64,000 nucleotides of DNA from Inia geoffrensis (lineage: Eukaryota; Chordata; Mammalia; Artiodactyla; Iniidae): contig CM070910.1 of the NCBI GenBank assembly GCA_036417435.1, positions 77,174,784 to 77,238,783 on the forward strand. Direction: 5' to 3'. A program made the translations under genes and the position numbers. Every line of letters begins with the position of its first letter. Positions within the stretch are counted from its first letter, which is position 1. Under the pieces are notes generated by a model, which was not told the origin of the DNA, did not search any database, and saw only the letters and a program-made list of their open reading frames with translations. Below are positions 22,564 through 36,445 of this stretch, one piece after another.

Positions 22564-24298
22564 TATAATAGACAAGACCTACTCCTCGCTCAACCAAATC
22601 GACTCAACACCCCGTTTTCAAAACCTAGGAATATACCTGATTGTTAAGAAACTTAAAACCCATACATTTATAGGTCTCCGTAACAAAATCACTTGTGTAC
22701 AGCAGCATACACACAGCAGTGTAAATAATCTAAATCCCCTTATAAAAATAAATTTGAAAAAGAAAGCACAAGGACTGTGAAATAGAGAGAAATTCTTAAA
22801 TAAGTCCTTGAGGTCTTGCGAGAAATCTTGGATTTACCACCTCTACATCCACAGCTGGGGGAGAGATAAGGCTGGACACTTGGGGCTGATACTATTGGTG
22901 AGGGAATGCAGACCCTTTGAGGTAATGGTGCATGATTCCCAATCCACGGGTCCCAAATCTCCACGTTTAAGGGATTTATCCTTCAGCTAAAATATGCATG
23001 GAAAACCCAGAATATGGTCCACGAAGTGATCAGGCAAAATTTCTAAAATTCATCGCCACTTTCCACCCCGGTACTCGAGTTCGCTTTTCCAGATGCGATA
23101 TTAACATTCTCCCCACTTGGAGAGTCAGTGCCTTTGACCTCTTGTTTGGCACAGTTTGCAATTTCTGTGGAAGATGAGCAGGAATAAGGAGAACCAATGA
23201 GCGGCTAACTCGATTTGTTTGGACGGGCACACTGAACGATGATTTCCCTACAGGAAGAAGAATTCACCAAAGGCTCAGCGTGCCATGCCGGAACGAGATT
23301 AGGGCCTGAAGCAATTATTCGGGTTTGCAGTCAGCTCACAAGAAAGCGAGTTGAGAAAAGGAGATTTTTGGCACTGTAACTCACAATCCTGCGGAGTTCC
23401 AAATGACCCCTATCATCCAAAAATTTATTGAAGGAAGACTGTGAAGAGGACTTGAACACGACACAGAATTGCAGAAAACAGATATAAGGTGGTAGATAAA
23501 AATTGCTCTGAAATCGTAGGAAAAGAGGCAGCAGTTCGACAGTGATGCACTTGGCCAAAAAGGGCGTATGCGTTTTTTCCTGAATATATTCAGGAAAAAA
23601 CGCATACGCCCTTTTTGGCCAACCAAGCAAGCCTGCAATGGAAATCCGCACTACAAGGAAGTCTCACTTCCCACCGATCAAAAGGGCCCTCCGAAAAAAA
23701 TGTAAAATCCAGAGAGGCAGGACAGGCCATGGAGAACCGGCAGCCTTGTTATGCTGATGGGCGGGATGGAAATTGCCAACAGCCACTCTGGAGAAGTGGA
23801 TGGTGTTTCCTGGAAGAAAGAAAAAACCAAGCTAGAGAGCCTAGGGCACTTCCACTTATGGTGCTATAGATTCGGAAAATTTAAATGAAAAACACAGAGC
23901 CACACCAAAGTTTGGGGCTGCTCTGTGTACGGGAACCTTGACTATGGTACAACTTCAATAGCCCAGAAAGAGAAAAATGGATATAGAAGTTGTGGTACAT
24001 TCCTACAATGGAATATCACTCAACAATGAAATCAATGGCCACAGACCAGTAGCAGCATAATGAGTGGATTTAGTTACGATGATTCTAAGTGAAATAAGTC
24101 ACACAGAAAAAGAAACATCATAAGATATCACTAATACCGGAAATGGAAACACGACTACGCATGAACTGCATTTCAAAACACAACACAGTCTCACATTTAC
24201 AAAAGAAATTTATGCTTGCTTAAGGTCAAAGGAGAGTGGGGAGGCTGCATAAAACCAGAGATGGACATTAGGACAGATACCATTCCATAAGCCAAATA
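22564..24298 (+). repeat. Satellite unit 14, three-part mosaic
   Basis: The first ~120 bp is A/B-like (cctgattgttaag, g of ctccg at 22680). By 22713 it has C/D-type bases (acacagcagtgtaaataatc). The right part is shared with unit 3 (ctggaagaaag near 23810, gaaaaacacagagcc near 23886, gtacattcctac near 23996). The first switch is confined to about 33 bp. Palindrome 23551-23622 is perfect. Confidence 0.92.
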
Positions 24299-26034
24299 TA
24301 TATTAGACAAGACCTACTCCTCGCTCAACCAAATCGACTCAACACCCCGTATTCAAAACCTAGGAATATACCTGATTGTGAAGAAACTTAAAACCCATAC
24401 ATTTATAGGTCTCCGTAAGAAAATCACTTGTGTACAGCAGCATACACCCAGCAGTGTAAATAAGCTAAACCCCCTTATAAAAATAAATTTGAAAAAGAAA
24501 GCACAAGGACTGTGAAATAGAAAGAAATTCTTAAATAAGTCCTTGAGGTCTTGTGAGAAATCTTGGATTTACCACCTCTACATCCACAGCTGGGGGAGAG
24601 ATAAGGCTGGACACTTGGGGCTGATACTATTGGTGAGGGAATGCAGACCCTATGAGGTAATGGTGCATGATTCCCATTCCACGGGTCCCAAATCTCCACA
24701 TTTAAGGGATTTATCCTTCAGCTAAAATATGCATGGAAAACCCAGAATATGGTCCACGAAGTGATCAGGCAAAATTTCTAAAATTCATCACCATTTTCCC
24801 CCACTGGTACTCGAGTTCGCCTTTCCAGATGCAATATTAATATTCTCCCCACTTGGAGAGTCAGTGCCTTTGACCGCTTGTTTGGCACAGTTTGTAATTT
24901 CTGTGGAAGATGAGCAGGAATAAGGAGAACCAATGAGCGGCTAACTCGATGTGTTTGGACGGGCACATTGAACGATGATTTCAATACAGGAAGAAGAATT
25001 CACAAAAGGCTCAGCGTGCCATGCCGGAATGAGATTAGGGCCTGAAGCAATTATTCGGGTTTGCGGTCAGCTCACAAAAAAGCGAGTTGACAAAAGGAGA
25101 TTTTTGGCACTGTAACTCACAATCCTGCGGAGTTCCAAATGACCCCTATCATCCAAAAATTTATAGAAGGAAGACTGTGAAGAGGACTTGAACACGACAC
25201 AGAATTGCAGAAAACAGATATCAGGTGATAGATAAGAATTGATCCGAAATCGTAGGAAAAGAGGCAGCAGTTCGACAGTGATGCACTTGGCCAAAAAGGG
25301 CGTATGCGTTTTTTCCTGAATATATTCAGGAAAAAACGCATACACCCTTTTTGGCCAACCAAGCAAGCCTGCAATGGAAATCCGCACTACAAGGAAGTCT
25401 CACTTCCCACCGATCAAAAGAGCCCTCCGAAAATAATGTAAAATCCAGAGAGGCAGGACAGACCATGGAGAACCGGCAGCCTTGTTATGCTGATGGGCGG
25501 GATGTAAATTGCCAACAGCCACTCTGGAGAAGTGGATGGTGTTTCCTGGAACAAAGAAAAAACCAAGCTAGAGAGCCTAGGGCACTTCCACTTATGGTGC
25601 TATAGATTCGGAAAATTTAAATGAAAAAGACAGAGCCACACCAAAGTTTGGGGCTGCTCTGTGTACGGGAACCTTGACTATGGTACAACTTCAATAGCCC
25701 AGAAAGAGAAAAATGGATATAGAAGTTGTGGTACATCCCTACAATGGAATATCACTCAACAATGAAATCAATGGCCAAAGACCAGTAGCAGCATAACGAT
25801 TGGATTTAGTTACGATGATTCTAAGTGAAATAAGTCACACAGAAAAAGAAACATCATAAGATATCACTAATACCGGAAATGGAAACACGACTACGCATGA
25901 ACTGCATTTCAAAACACAACACAGTCTCACATTTACAAAAGAAATTTATGCTTGCTTAAGGTCAAAGGAGAGTGGGGAGGCTGCATAAAACCAGAGATGG
26001 ACATTAGGACAGATACCATTCCATAAGCCAAATA
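24299..26034 (+). repeat. Satellite unit 15, type A, first hexamer copy
   Basis: Distinguished from other A units by gaccgcttgtttgg near 24872 and cataacgattgg near 25793; both recur in unit 21 at +10,411 bp. Palindrome 25287-25358 has the shared A-type CpG change (catacaccc). Confidence 0.93.
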
Positions 26035-27770
26035 TATATTAGACAACACCTACTCCTGGCTCAACCAAATCGACTCAACACCCCGTTTTCAAAACCTAGG
26101 AATATACCTGATTGTGAAGAAACTTAAAACCCATACATTTATAGGTCTCCGTAAGAAAATCACTTGTGTACAGCAGCATACACCCAGCAGTGTAAATAAG
26201 CTAAACCCCCTTATAAAAATAAATTTGAAAAAGAAAGCACAAGGACTGTGAAATAGAAAGAAATTCTTAAATAAGTCCTTGAGGTCTTGCGAGAAATCTT
26301 GGATTTACCAACTCTACATCCACAGCTGGGGGAGAGATAAGGCTGGACACTTGGGGCTGATACTATTGGTGAGGGAATGCAGACCCTATGAGGTAATGGT
26401 GCATGATTCCCATTCCACGGGTCCCAAATCTCCACATTTAAGGGATTTATCCTTCAGCTAAAATATGCATGGAAAACCCAGAATATGGTCCACGAAGTGA
26501 TCAGGCAAAATTTATAAAATTCATCGCCATTTTCCCCCCCTGGTACTCGAGTTCGCCTTTCCAGATGCGATATTAACATTCTCCCCACTTCGAGAGTCAG
26601 TGCCTTTGACCTCTTGTTTGGCACAGTTTGCAATTTCTGTGGAAGATGAGCAGGAATAAGGAGAACCAATGAGCGGATAACTCGATTTGTTTGGACGGGC
26701 ACACTGAACGATGATTTCCCTACAGGAAGAAGAATTCACCAAAGGCTCAGCGTGCCATGCCGGAACGAGATTAGGGCCTGAATCAATTATTCGGGTTTGC
26801 AGTCAGCTCACAAGAAAGCGAGTTGAGAAAAGGAGATTTTTGGCAGTGTAACTCACAATCCTGTGGAGTTCTAAATGACCCCTATCATCCAAAAATTTAT
26901 TGAAGGAAGACTGTGAAGAGCACTTGAACACGACACAGAATTGCAGAAAACAGATATCAGGTGGTAGATAAAAATTGCTCTGAAATCGTAGGAAAAGAGG
27001 CAGCAGTTCGACAGTGATGCTCTTGGCCAAAAAGGGCATATGCGTTTTTTCCTGAATATATTCAGGAAAAAACGCATACGCACTTCTTGGCCATCCAAGC
27101 AAGCCTGCAATGGAAATCCGCACTACAAGGAAGTCTCACTTCCGACCGACCAAAAGGGCCCTCCGAAAAAAATGTAAAATCCAGAGAGGCGGGGCCGGCC
27201 ATGGAGAACCGGCAGCCTTTTTATGCTGATGGGCGGGATGTAAATTGCCAAAAGCCACTCTGGAGAAGTGGATGGTGTTTCCTGGAACAAAGAAAAAACC
27301 AAGCTAGAGAGCCTAGGGCACTTCCACTTATGGTGCTATAGATTCGGAAAATTTAAATGAAAAAGACAGAGCCACACCAAAGTTTGGGGCTGCTCTGTGT
27401 ACGGGAACCTTTACTATGGTACAACTTCAATAGCTCTGAAAGAGAAAACTGGATATAGAAGTTGTGGTACATCCCTACAATGGAATATCACTCAACAATG
27501 AAATCAATGGCCACAGACCAGTAGCAGCATAATGAGTGGATTTAGTTACGATGATTCTAAGTGAAATAAGTCACACAGAAAAAGAAACATCATAAGATAT
27601 CACTAATACCGGGAATGGAAACACGACTACGCATAAACTGCATTTGAAAACACAACAGAGTCTCACATTTACAAAAGAAATTTATGCTTGCTTAAGGTCA
27701 AAGGAGAGTGGGGAGGCTGCATAAAACCAGAGATGGACATTAGGACAGATACCATTCCATAAGCCAAATA
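26035..27770 (+). repeat. Satellite unit 16, type B, first hexamer copy
   Basis: B markers plus private changes repeated in unit 22: aaatttataaaattc near 26509, tggcagtgtaac near 26842, gttctaaatgacc near 26869 and ggggccggcc near 27190. Palindrome 27023-27094 has four unpaired positions (gggcatatg on the left, gcacttcttggccat on the right). Confidence 0.93.
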
Positions 27771-29505
27771 TATATTAGACAAGACCTACTCCTCGCTCAA
27801 CCAAATCGACTCAACACCCCGTATTCAAAACCTAGGAATATACCTGACTGTGAAGAAACTTAAAACCCATACATTTATAGGTCTCCATAAGAAAATCACT
27901 TGTGTACAGCAGCATACACACAGCAGTGTAAATAATCTAAATCCCCTTATAAAAATAAATTTGAAAAAGAAAGCACAAGGACTGTGAAATAGAGAGAAAT
28001 TCTTAAATAAGTCCTTGAGGTCTTGCGAGAAATCTTGGATTTACCACCTCTACATCCACAGCTGGGGGAGAGATAAGGCTGGACACTTGGGGCTGATACT
28101 ATTGGTGAGGGAATGCAGACCCTTTGAAGTAATGGTGCATGACTCCAAAACCACGGGTCCCAAATCTCCACGTTTAAGGGATTTATCCTTCAGCTAAAAT
28201 ATGCATGGAAAACCCAGAATATGGTCCACGAAGTGATCAGGCAAAATTTCTAAAATTCATCGCTATTTTCCACCCCGGTACTCGAGTTCTCCTTTCCAGA
28301 TGCGATATTAACATTCTCCCCACTTGGAGAGTCAGTGCCTTTGACCTCTTGTTTGGCACAGTTTGCAATTTCTGTGGAAGATGAGCAGGAATAAGGAGAA
28401 CCAATGAGCGGCTAACTCGATTTGTTTGGACGGGCACACTGAACGATGATTTCCCTACAGGAAGAAGAATTCACCAAAGGCTCAGCGTGCCATGCCGGAA
28501 CGAGATTAGGGCCTGAAGCAATTATTCGGGTTTGCGGTCAGCTCACAAGAAAGCGAATTGAGAAAAGGAGATATTTGGCACTGTAACTCACAATCCTGTG
28601 GAGTTCCAAATGACCCCTATCATCCAAAAATTTATAGAAGGAAGACTGTGAAGAGCACTTGAACACGACACAGAATTGCAGAAAACAGATATCATGTGGT
28701 AGATAAAAATTGCTCTGAAATCGTAGGAAAAGAGGCAGCAGTTCGACAGTGATGCACTTGGCCAAAAAGGGCGTATGCGTTTTTTCCTGAATATATTCAG
28801 GAAAAAACGCATACGCCCTTTTTGGCCAACCAAGCAAGCCTGCAATGGAAATCCGCACTACAAGGAAGTCTCACTTCCGACCGACCAAAACGGCCCTCCG
28901 AAAAAAATGTAAAATCCAGAGAGGCGGGACAGGCCATGGAGAACCGGCAGCCTTGTTATGCTGATGGGCGGGATGTAAATTGCCAACAGCCACTCTGGAG
29001 AAGTGGATGGTGTTTCCTGGAACAAAGAAAAAACCAAGCTAGAGAGCCTAGGGCACTTCCACTTATGGTGCTATAGATTCGGAAAATTTAAATGAAAAAG
29101 ACAGAGCCACACCAAAGTTTGGGGCTGCTCTGTGTACGGGAACCTTGACTATGGTACAACTTCAATAGCTCAGAAAGAGAAAACTGGATATAGAAGTTGT
29201 GGTACATCCCTACAATGGAATATCACTCAACAATGAAATCAATGGCCACAGACCAGTAGCAGCATAATGAGTGGATTTAGTTACGATGATTCTAAGTGAA
29301 ATAAGTCACACAGAAAAAGAAACATCATAAGATATCACTAATACCGGGAATGGAAACACGACTACGCATGAACTGCATTTGAAAACACAACAGAGTCTCA
29401 CATTTACAAAAGTAATTTATGCTTGCTTAAGGTCAAAGGAGAGTGGGGAGGCTGCATAAAACCAGAGATGGACATTAGGACAGATACCATTCCATAAGCC
29501 AAATA
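27771..29505 (+). repeat. Satellite unit 17, type C, first hexamer copy
   Basis: C markers: gactccaaaacc near 28141, ctcgagttctcc near 28280 and caaaacggccc near 28885. Changes shared only with unit 23 include agcgaattgag near 28552, gagatatttgg near 28568 and tatcatgtgg near 28690. It keeps the ending catttgaaaacac with aaaagtaattt. Palindrome 28758-28829 is perfect. Confidence 0.93.
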
Positions 29506-31239
29506 TATATTAGACAAGACCTACTCCTCGCTCAACCAAATCGACTCAACACCCCGTATTCAAAACCTAGGAATATACCTGACTGTGAAGAAACTTAAAA
29601 CCCATACATTTATAGGTCTCCATAAGAAAATCACTTGTGTACAGCAGCATACACATAGCAGTGTAAATAATCTAAATCCCCTTATAAAAATAAATTTGAA
29701 AAAGAAAGCACAAGGACTGTGAAATAGAGAGAAATTCTTAAATAAGTCCTTGAGGTCTTGCGAGAAATCTTGGATTTACCACCTCTACATCCACAGCTGG
29801 GGGAGAGATAAGGCTGGACACTTGGGGCTGATACTATTGGTGAGGGAATGCAGACCCTTTGAGGTAATGGTGCATGATTCCCAATCCACGGGTCCCAAAT
29901 CTCCACGTTTAAGGGATTTATCCTTCAGCTAAAATATGCATGGAAAACCCAGAATATGGTCCACGAAGTGATCAGGCAAAATTTCTAAAATTCATCGCCG
30001 TTTTCCACCCCGGTACTCGAGTTCGCCTTTCCAGATGCGATATTAACATGCTCCCCACTTGGAGAGTCAGTGCCTTTGACCTCTTGTTCGGCACAGTTTG
30101 CAATTTCTGTGGAAGATGAGCAGGAATAAGGAGAACCAATGAGCGGATAACTCGATTTGTTTGGACGGGCACAGTGAACGATGATTTCCCTACAGGAAGA
30201 AGAATTCACCAAAGGCTCAGCGTGCCATGCCGGAACGAGATTAGGGCCTGAAGCAATTATTCGGGTTTGCAGTCAGCTCACAAGAAAGCGAGTTGAGAAA
30301 AGGAGATTTTTGGCACTGTAACTCACAATCCTGCGGAGTTCCAAATGACCCCTATCATCCAAAAATTTATTGAAGGAAGACTGTGAAGAGGACTTGAACA
30401 CGACACAGAATTGCAGAAAACAGATATCAGGTGGTAGATAAAAATTGCTCTGAAATCGTAGGAAAAGAGGCAGCAGTTCGACAGTGATGCACTTGGCCAA
30501 AAAGGGCGTATGCGTTTTTTCCTGAATATATTCAGGAAAAAACGCATACGCCTTTTTGGCCAACCAAGCAAGCCTGCAATGGAAATCCGCACTAAAAGGA
30601 AGTCTCACTTCCGACCGACCAAAAGGGCCCTCCGAAAAAAATGTAAAATCCAGACATGCAGGACAGGCCATAGAGAACCGGCAGCCTTGTTATGCTGATG
30701 GGCGGGATGTAAATTGCCAACAGCCACTCTGGAGAAGCGGATGGTGTTTCCTGGAACAAAGAAAAAACCAAGCTAGAGAGCCTAGGGCACTTCCACTTAT
30801 GGTGCTATAGATTCGGAAAATTTAAATGAAAAAGACAGAGCCACACCAAAGTTTGGGGCTGCTCTGTGTACGGGAACCTTGACTATGGTACAACTTCAAT
30901 ACCTCAGAAAGAGAAAACTGGATATAGAAGTTGTGGTACATCCCTACAATGGAATATCACTCAACAATGAAATCAATGGCCACAGACCAGTAGCAGCAAA
31001 ATGAGTGGATTTAGTTACGATGATTCTAAGTGAAATAAGTCACACAGAAAAAGAAACATCATAAGATATCACTAATACCGGGAATGGAAACACGACTACG
31101 CATGAACTGCATTTCAAAACACAACAGAGTCTCACATTTACAAAAGAAATTTATGCTTGCTTAAGGTCAAAGGAGAGTGGGGAGGCTGCATAAAACCAGA
31201 GATGGACATTAGGACAGATACCATTCCATAAGCCAAATA
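29506..31239 (+). repeat. Satellite unit 18, type D, first hexamer copy
   Basis: D markers: acacatagcagtg near 29650, cagacatgcaggacagg near 30651, gccatagagaacc near 30667, caatacctcag near 30897 and agcaaaatgag near 30996. The palindrome is 71 bp (30493-30563) because one C is missing from the right arm (tacgccttttt). This makes the unit 1,734 bp. Confidence 0.93.
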
Positions 31240-32974
31240 TATATTAGACGAGACCTACTCCTCGCTCAACCAAATCGACTCAACACCCCGTATTCAAAAC
31301 CTAGGAATATACCTGACTGTGAAGAAACTTAAAACCCATACATTTATAGGTCTCCATAAGAAAATCACTTGTGTACAGCAGCATACACACAGCAGTGTAA
31401 ATAATCTAAATCCCCTTATAAAAATAAATTTGAAAAAGAAAGCACAAGGACTGTGAAATAGAGAGAAATTCTTAAATAAGTCCTTGAGGTCTTGCGAGAA
31501 ATCTTGGATTTACCACCTCTACATCCACAGCTGGGGGAGACATAAGGCTGGACACTTGGGGCTGATACTATTGGTGAGGGAATGCAGACCCTTTGAGGTA
31601 ATGGTGCATGATTCCCAATCCACGGGTCCCAAATCTCCACGTTTAAGGGATTTATCCTTCAGCTAAAATATGCATGGAAAACCCAGAATATGGTCCACGA
31701 AGTGATCAGGCAAAATTTCTAAAATTCATCGCCGTTTTCCACCCCGGTACTCAAGTTCGCCTTTCCAGATGCGATATTAACATTCTCCCCACTTGGAGAG
31801 TCAGTGCCTTTGACCTCTTGTTTGGCACAGTTTGCAATTTCTGTGGAAGATGAGCAGGAATAAGGAGAACCAATGAGCGGCTAACTCGATTTGTTTGGAC
31901 GGGCACACTGAACGATGATTTCCCTACAGGAAGAAGAATTCACCAAAGGCTCAGCGTGCCATGCCGGAACGAGATTAGGGCCTGAAGCAATTATTCGGGT
32001 TTGCAGTCAGCTCACAAGAAAGCGAGTTGAGAAAAGGAGATTTTTGGCACTGTAACTCACAATCCTGCGGAGTTCCAAATGACCCCTATCATCCAAAAAT
32101 TTATTGAAGGAAGACTGTGAAGAGGACTTGAACACGACACAGAATTGCAGAAAACAGATATCAGGTGGTAGATAAAAATTGCTCTGAAATCGTAGGAAAA
32201 GAGGCAGCAGTTCGACAGTGATGCACTTGGCCAAAAAGGGCGTATGCGTTTTTTCCTGAATATATTCAGGAAAAAACGCATACGCCCTTTTTGGCCAACC
32301 AAGCAAGCCTGCAATGGAAATCCGCACTACAAGGAAGTCTCACTTCCGACCGACCAAAAGGGCCCTCCGAAAAAAATGTAAAATCCAGAGAGGCAGGACA
32401 GGCCATGGAGAACCCGCAGCCTTGTTATGCTGATGGGCGGGATGTAAATTGCCAACAGCCACTCTGGAGAAGTGGATGGTGTTTCCTGGAACAAAGAAAA
32501 AACCAAGCTAGAGAGCCTAGGGCACTTCCACTTATGGTGCTATAGATTCGGAAAATTTAAATGAAAAAGACAGAGCCACACCAAAGTTTGGGGCTGCTCT
32601 GTGTACGGGAACCTTGACTATGGTTCAACTTCAATAGCCCAGAAAGAGAAAACTGGATATAGAAGTTGTGGTACATCCCTACAATGGAATATCACTCAAC
32701 AATGAAATCAATGGCCACAGACCAGTAGCAGCATAATGAGTGGATTTAGTTACGATGATTCTAAGTGAAATAAGTCACACAGAAAAAGAAACATCATAAG
32801 ATATCACTAATACCGGGAATGGAAACACGACTACGCATGAACTGCATTTGAAAACACAACAGAGTCTCACATTTACAAAAGAAATTTATGCTTGCTTAAG
32901 GTCAAAGGAGAGTGGGGAGGCTGCATAAAACCAGAGATGGACATTAGGACAGATACCATTCCATAAGCCAAATA
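31240..32974 (+). repeat. Satellite unit 19, type E, first hexamer copy
   Basis: E markers: gggagacataagg near 31535, ctcaagttcgcc near 31750 and gaacccgcagcc near 32411, followed by tatggttcaac near 32620. Palindrome 32227-32298 is perfect. Confidence 0.93.
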
Positions 32975-34709
32975 TATATTAGGCAAGACCTACTCCTCGC
33001 TCAACCAAATCGACTCAACACCCCGTATTCAAAACCTAGGAATATACCTGACTGTGAAGAAACTTAAAACCCATACATTTATAGGTCTCCATAAGAAAAT
33101 CACTTGTGTACAGCAGCATACACACAGCAGTGTAAATAAGCTAAATCCCCTTATAAAAATAAATTTGAAAAAGAAAGCACAAGGACTGTGAAATAGAGAG
33201 AAATTCTTAAATAAGTCCTTGAGGTCTTGCGAGAAATCTTGGATTTACCACCTCTACATCCACAGCTGGGGGAGAGATAAGGCTGGACACTTGGGGCTGA
33301 TACTATTGGTGAGGGAATGCAGACGCTTTGAGGTAATGGTGCATGACTCCAAAACCACGGGTCCCAAATCTTCACGTTTAAGGGATTTATCCTTCAGCTA
33401 AAATATGCATGGAAAACCCAGAATATGGTCCACGAAGTGATCAGGCAAAATTTCTAAAATTCATCGCCATTTTCCACCCCGGTACTCGAGTTCGCCTTTC
33501 CAGATGCGATATTAACATTCTCCCCACTTGGAGAGTCAGTGCCTTTGACCTCTTGTTTGGCACAGTTTGCAATTTCTGTGGAAGATGAGCAGGAATAAGG
33601 AGAACCAATGAGCGGATAACTCGATTTGTTTGGACGGGCACACTGAACGATGATTTCCCTACAGGAAGAAGAATTTACCAAAGGCTCAGCGTGCCATGCC
33701 GGAACGAGATTAGGGCCTGAAGCAATTATTCGGGTTTGCAGTCAGCTCACAAGAAAGCGAGTTGAGAAAAGGAGATTTTTGGCACTGTAACTCACAATCC
33801 TGCGGAGTTCCAAATGACCCCTATCATCTAAAAATTTATTGAAGGAAGACTGTGAAGAGGACTTGAACACGACACAGAATTGCAGAAAACAGATACCAGG
33901 TGGTAGATAAAAATTGCTCTGAAATCGTAGGAAAAGAGGCAGCAGTTCGACAGTGATGCACTTGGCCAAAAAGGGCGTATGCGTTTTTTCCTGAATATAT
34001 TCAGGAAAAAACGCATACGCCCTTTTTGGCCAACCAAGCAAGCCTGCAATGGAAATCCGCACTACAAGGAAGTCTCACTTCCGACCGACCAAAAGGGCCC
34101 TCCGAAAAAAATGTAAAATCCAGAGAGGCGGGACAGGCCATGGAGAACCGGCAGCCTTGTTATGCTGATGGGCGGGATGTAAATTGCCAACAGCCACTCT
34201 GGAGAAGTGGATGGTGTTTCCTGGAACAAAGAAAAAACCAAGCTAGAGAGCCTAGGGCACTTCCACTTATGGTGCTATAGATTCGGAAAATTTAAATGAA
34301 AAAGACAGAGCCACACCAAAGTTTGGGGCTGCTCTGTGTACGGGAACCTTGACTATGGTACAACTTCAATAGCTCAGAAAGAGAAAACTGGATATAGAAG
34401 TTGTGGTACATCCCTACAATGGAATATCACTCAACAATGAAATCAATGGCCACAGACCAGTAGCAGCATAATGAGTGGATTTAGTTACGATGATTCTAAG
34501 TGAAATAAGTCACACAGAAAAAGAAACATCATAAGATATCACTAATACCGGAAATGGAAACACGACTACGCATGAACTGCATTTCAAAACACAACACAGT
34601 CTCACATTTACAAAAGAAATTTATGCTTGCTTAAGGTCAAAGGAGAGTGGGGAGGCTGCATAAAACCAGAGATGGACATTAGGACAGATACCATTCCATA
34701 AGCCAAATA
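32975..34709 (+). repeat. Satellite unit 20, type F, first hexamer copy
   Basis: F markers: tatattaggc, gcagacgctttgag near 33319, aaatcttcacg near 33365, gaatttacc near 33672 (loss of the gaattc site) and atcatctaaaaa near 33823. From 34552 it has the A-preceding ending (ccggaaatgg, acaacacagtc), unlike its partner unit 26. Palindrome 33962-34033 is perfect. Confidence 0.93.
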
Positions 34710-36445
34710 TATATTAGACAAGACCTACTCCTCGCTCAACCAAATCGACTCAACACCCCGTATTCAAAACCTAGGAATATACCTGATTGTGAAGAAACTT
34801 AAAACCCATACATTTATAGGTCTCCGTAAGAAAATCACTTGTGTACAGCAGCATACACCCAGCAGTGTAAATAAGCTAAACCCCCTTATAAAAATAAATT
34901 TGAAAAAGAAAGCACAAGGACTGTGAAATAGAAAGAAATTCTTAAATAAGTCCTTGAGGTCTTGTGAGAAATCTTGGATTTACCACCTCTACATCCACAG
35001 CTGGGGGAGAGATAAGGCTGGACACTTGGGGCTGATACTATTGGTGAGGGAATGCAGACCCTATGAGGTAATGGTGCATGATTCCCATTCCACGGGTCCC
35101 AAATCTCCACATTTAAGGGATTTATCCTTCAGCTAAAATATGCATGGAAAACCCAGAATATGGTCCACGAAGTGATCAGGCAAAATTTCTAAAATTCATC
35201 ACCATTTTCCCCCACTGGTACTCGAGTTCGCCTTTCCAGATGCAATATTAATATTCTCCCCACTTGGAGAGTCAGTGCCTTTGACCGCTTGTTTGGCACA
35301 GTTTGTAATTTCTGTGGAAGATGAGCAGGAATAAGGAGAACCAATGAGCGGCTAACTCGATGTGTTTGGACGGGCACATTGAACGATGATTTCAATACAG
35401 GAAGAAGAATTCACAAAAGGCTCAGCGTGCCATGCCGGAATGAGATTAGGGCCTGAAGCAATTATTCGGGTTTGCGGTCAGCTCACAAAAAAGCGAGTTG
35501 ACAAAAGGAGATTTTTGGCACTGTAACTCACAATCCTGCGGAGTTCCAAATGACCCCTATCATCCAAAAATTTATAGAAGGAAGACTGTGAAGAGGACTT
35601 GAACACGACACAGAATTGCAGAAAACAGATATCAGGTGATAGATAAGAATTGATCCGAAATCGTAGGAAAAGAGGCAGCAGTTCGACAGTGATGCACTTG
35701 GCCAAAAAGGGCGTATGCGTTTTTTCCTGAATATATTCAGGAAAAAACGCATACACCCTTTTTGGCCAACCAAGCAAGCCTGCAATGGAAATCCGCACTA
35801 CAAGGAAGTCTCACTTCCCACCGATCAAAAGAGCCCTCCGAAAATAATGTAAAATCCAGAGAGGCAGGACAGACCATGGAGAACCGGCAGCCTTGTTATG
35901 CTGATGGGCGGGATGTAAATTGCCAACAGCCACTCTGGAGAAGTGGATGGTGTTTCCTGGAACAAAGAAAAAACCAAGCTAGAGAGCCTAGGGCACTTCC
36001 ACTTATGGTGCTATAGATTCGGAAAATTTAAATGAAAAAGACAGAGCCACACCAAAGTTTGGGGCTGCTCTGTGTACGGGAACCTTGACTATGGTACAAC
36101 TTCAATAGCCCAGAAAGAGAAAAATGGATATAGAAGTTGTGGTACATCCCTACAATGGAATATCACTCAACAATGAAATCAATGGCCAAAGACCAGTAGC
36201 AGCATAACGATTGGATTTAGTTACGATGATTCTAAGTGAAATAAGTCACACAGAAAAAGAAACATCATAAGATATCACTAATACCGGAAATGGAAACACG
36301 ACTACGCATGAACTGCATTTCAAAACACAACACAGTCTCACATTTACAAAAGAAATTTATGCTTGCTTAAGGTCAAAGGAGAGTGGGGAGGCTGCATAAA
36401 ACCAGAGATGGACATTAGGACAGATACCATTCCATAAGCCAAATA
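34710..36445 (+). repeat. Satellite unit 21, type A, second hexamer copy
   Basis: Repeats unit 15 at +10,411 bp, including gaccgcttgtttgg near 35283 and cataacgattgg near 36204. I found no difference at the diagnostic places compared. Palindrome 35698-35769 has the same single unpaired base. Confidence 0.93.

Larger units (their letters stand above)
24141..34551 (+). repeat. Higher-order repeat, hexamer copy 1 (A-B-C-D-E-F, 10,411 bp)
   Basis: Diagnostic private changes in six consecutive units recur in the same order exactly 10,411 bp later. Examples are cataacgattgg, tggcagtgtaac, agcgaattgag, caatacctcag and gaatttacc, as well as the one-base-short palindrome of type D. The left limit lies between 24002 and 24141: at 24001 units 14 and 20 differ, and at 24141 they share ccggaaatgg. 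I saw no difference between the copies at any place compared, so identity is very high, but I did not count every base. Confidence 0.88.
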
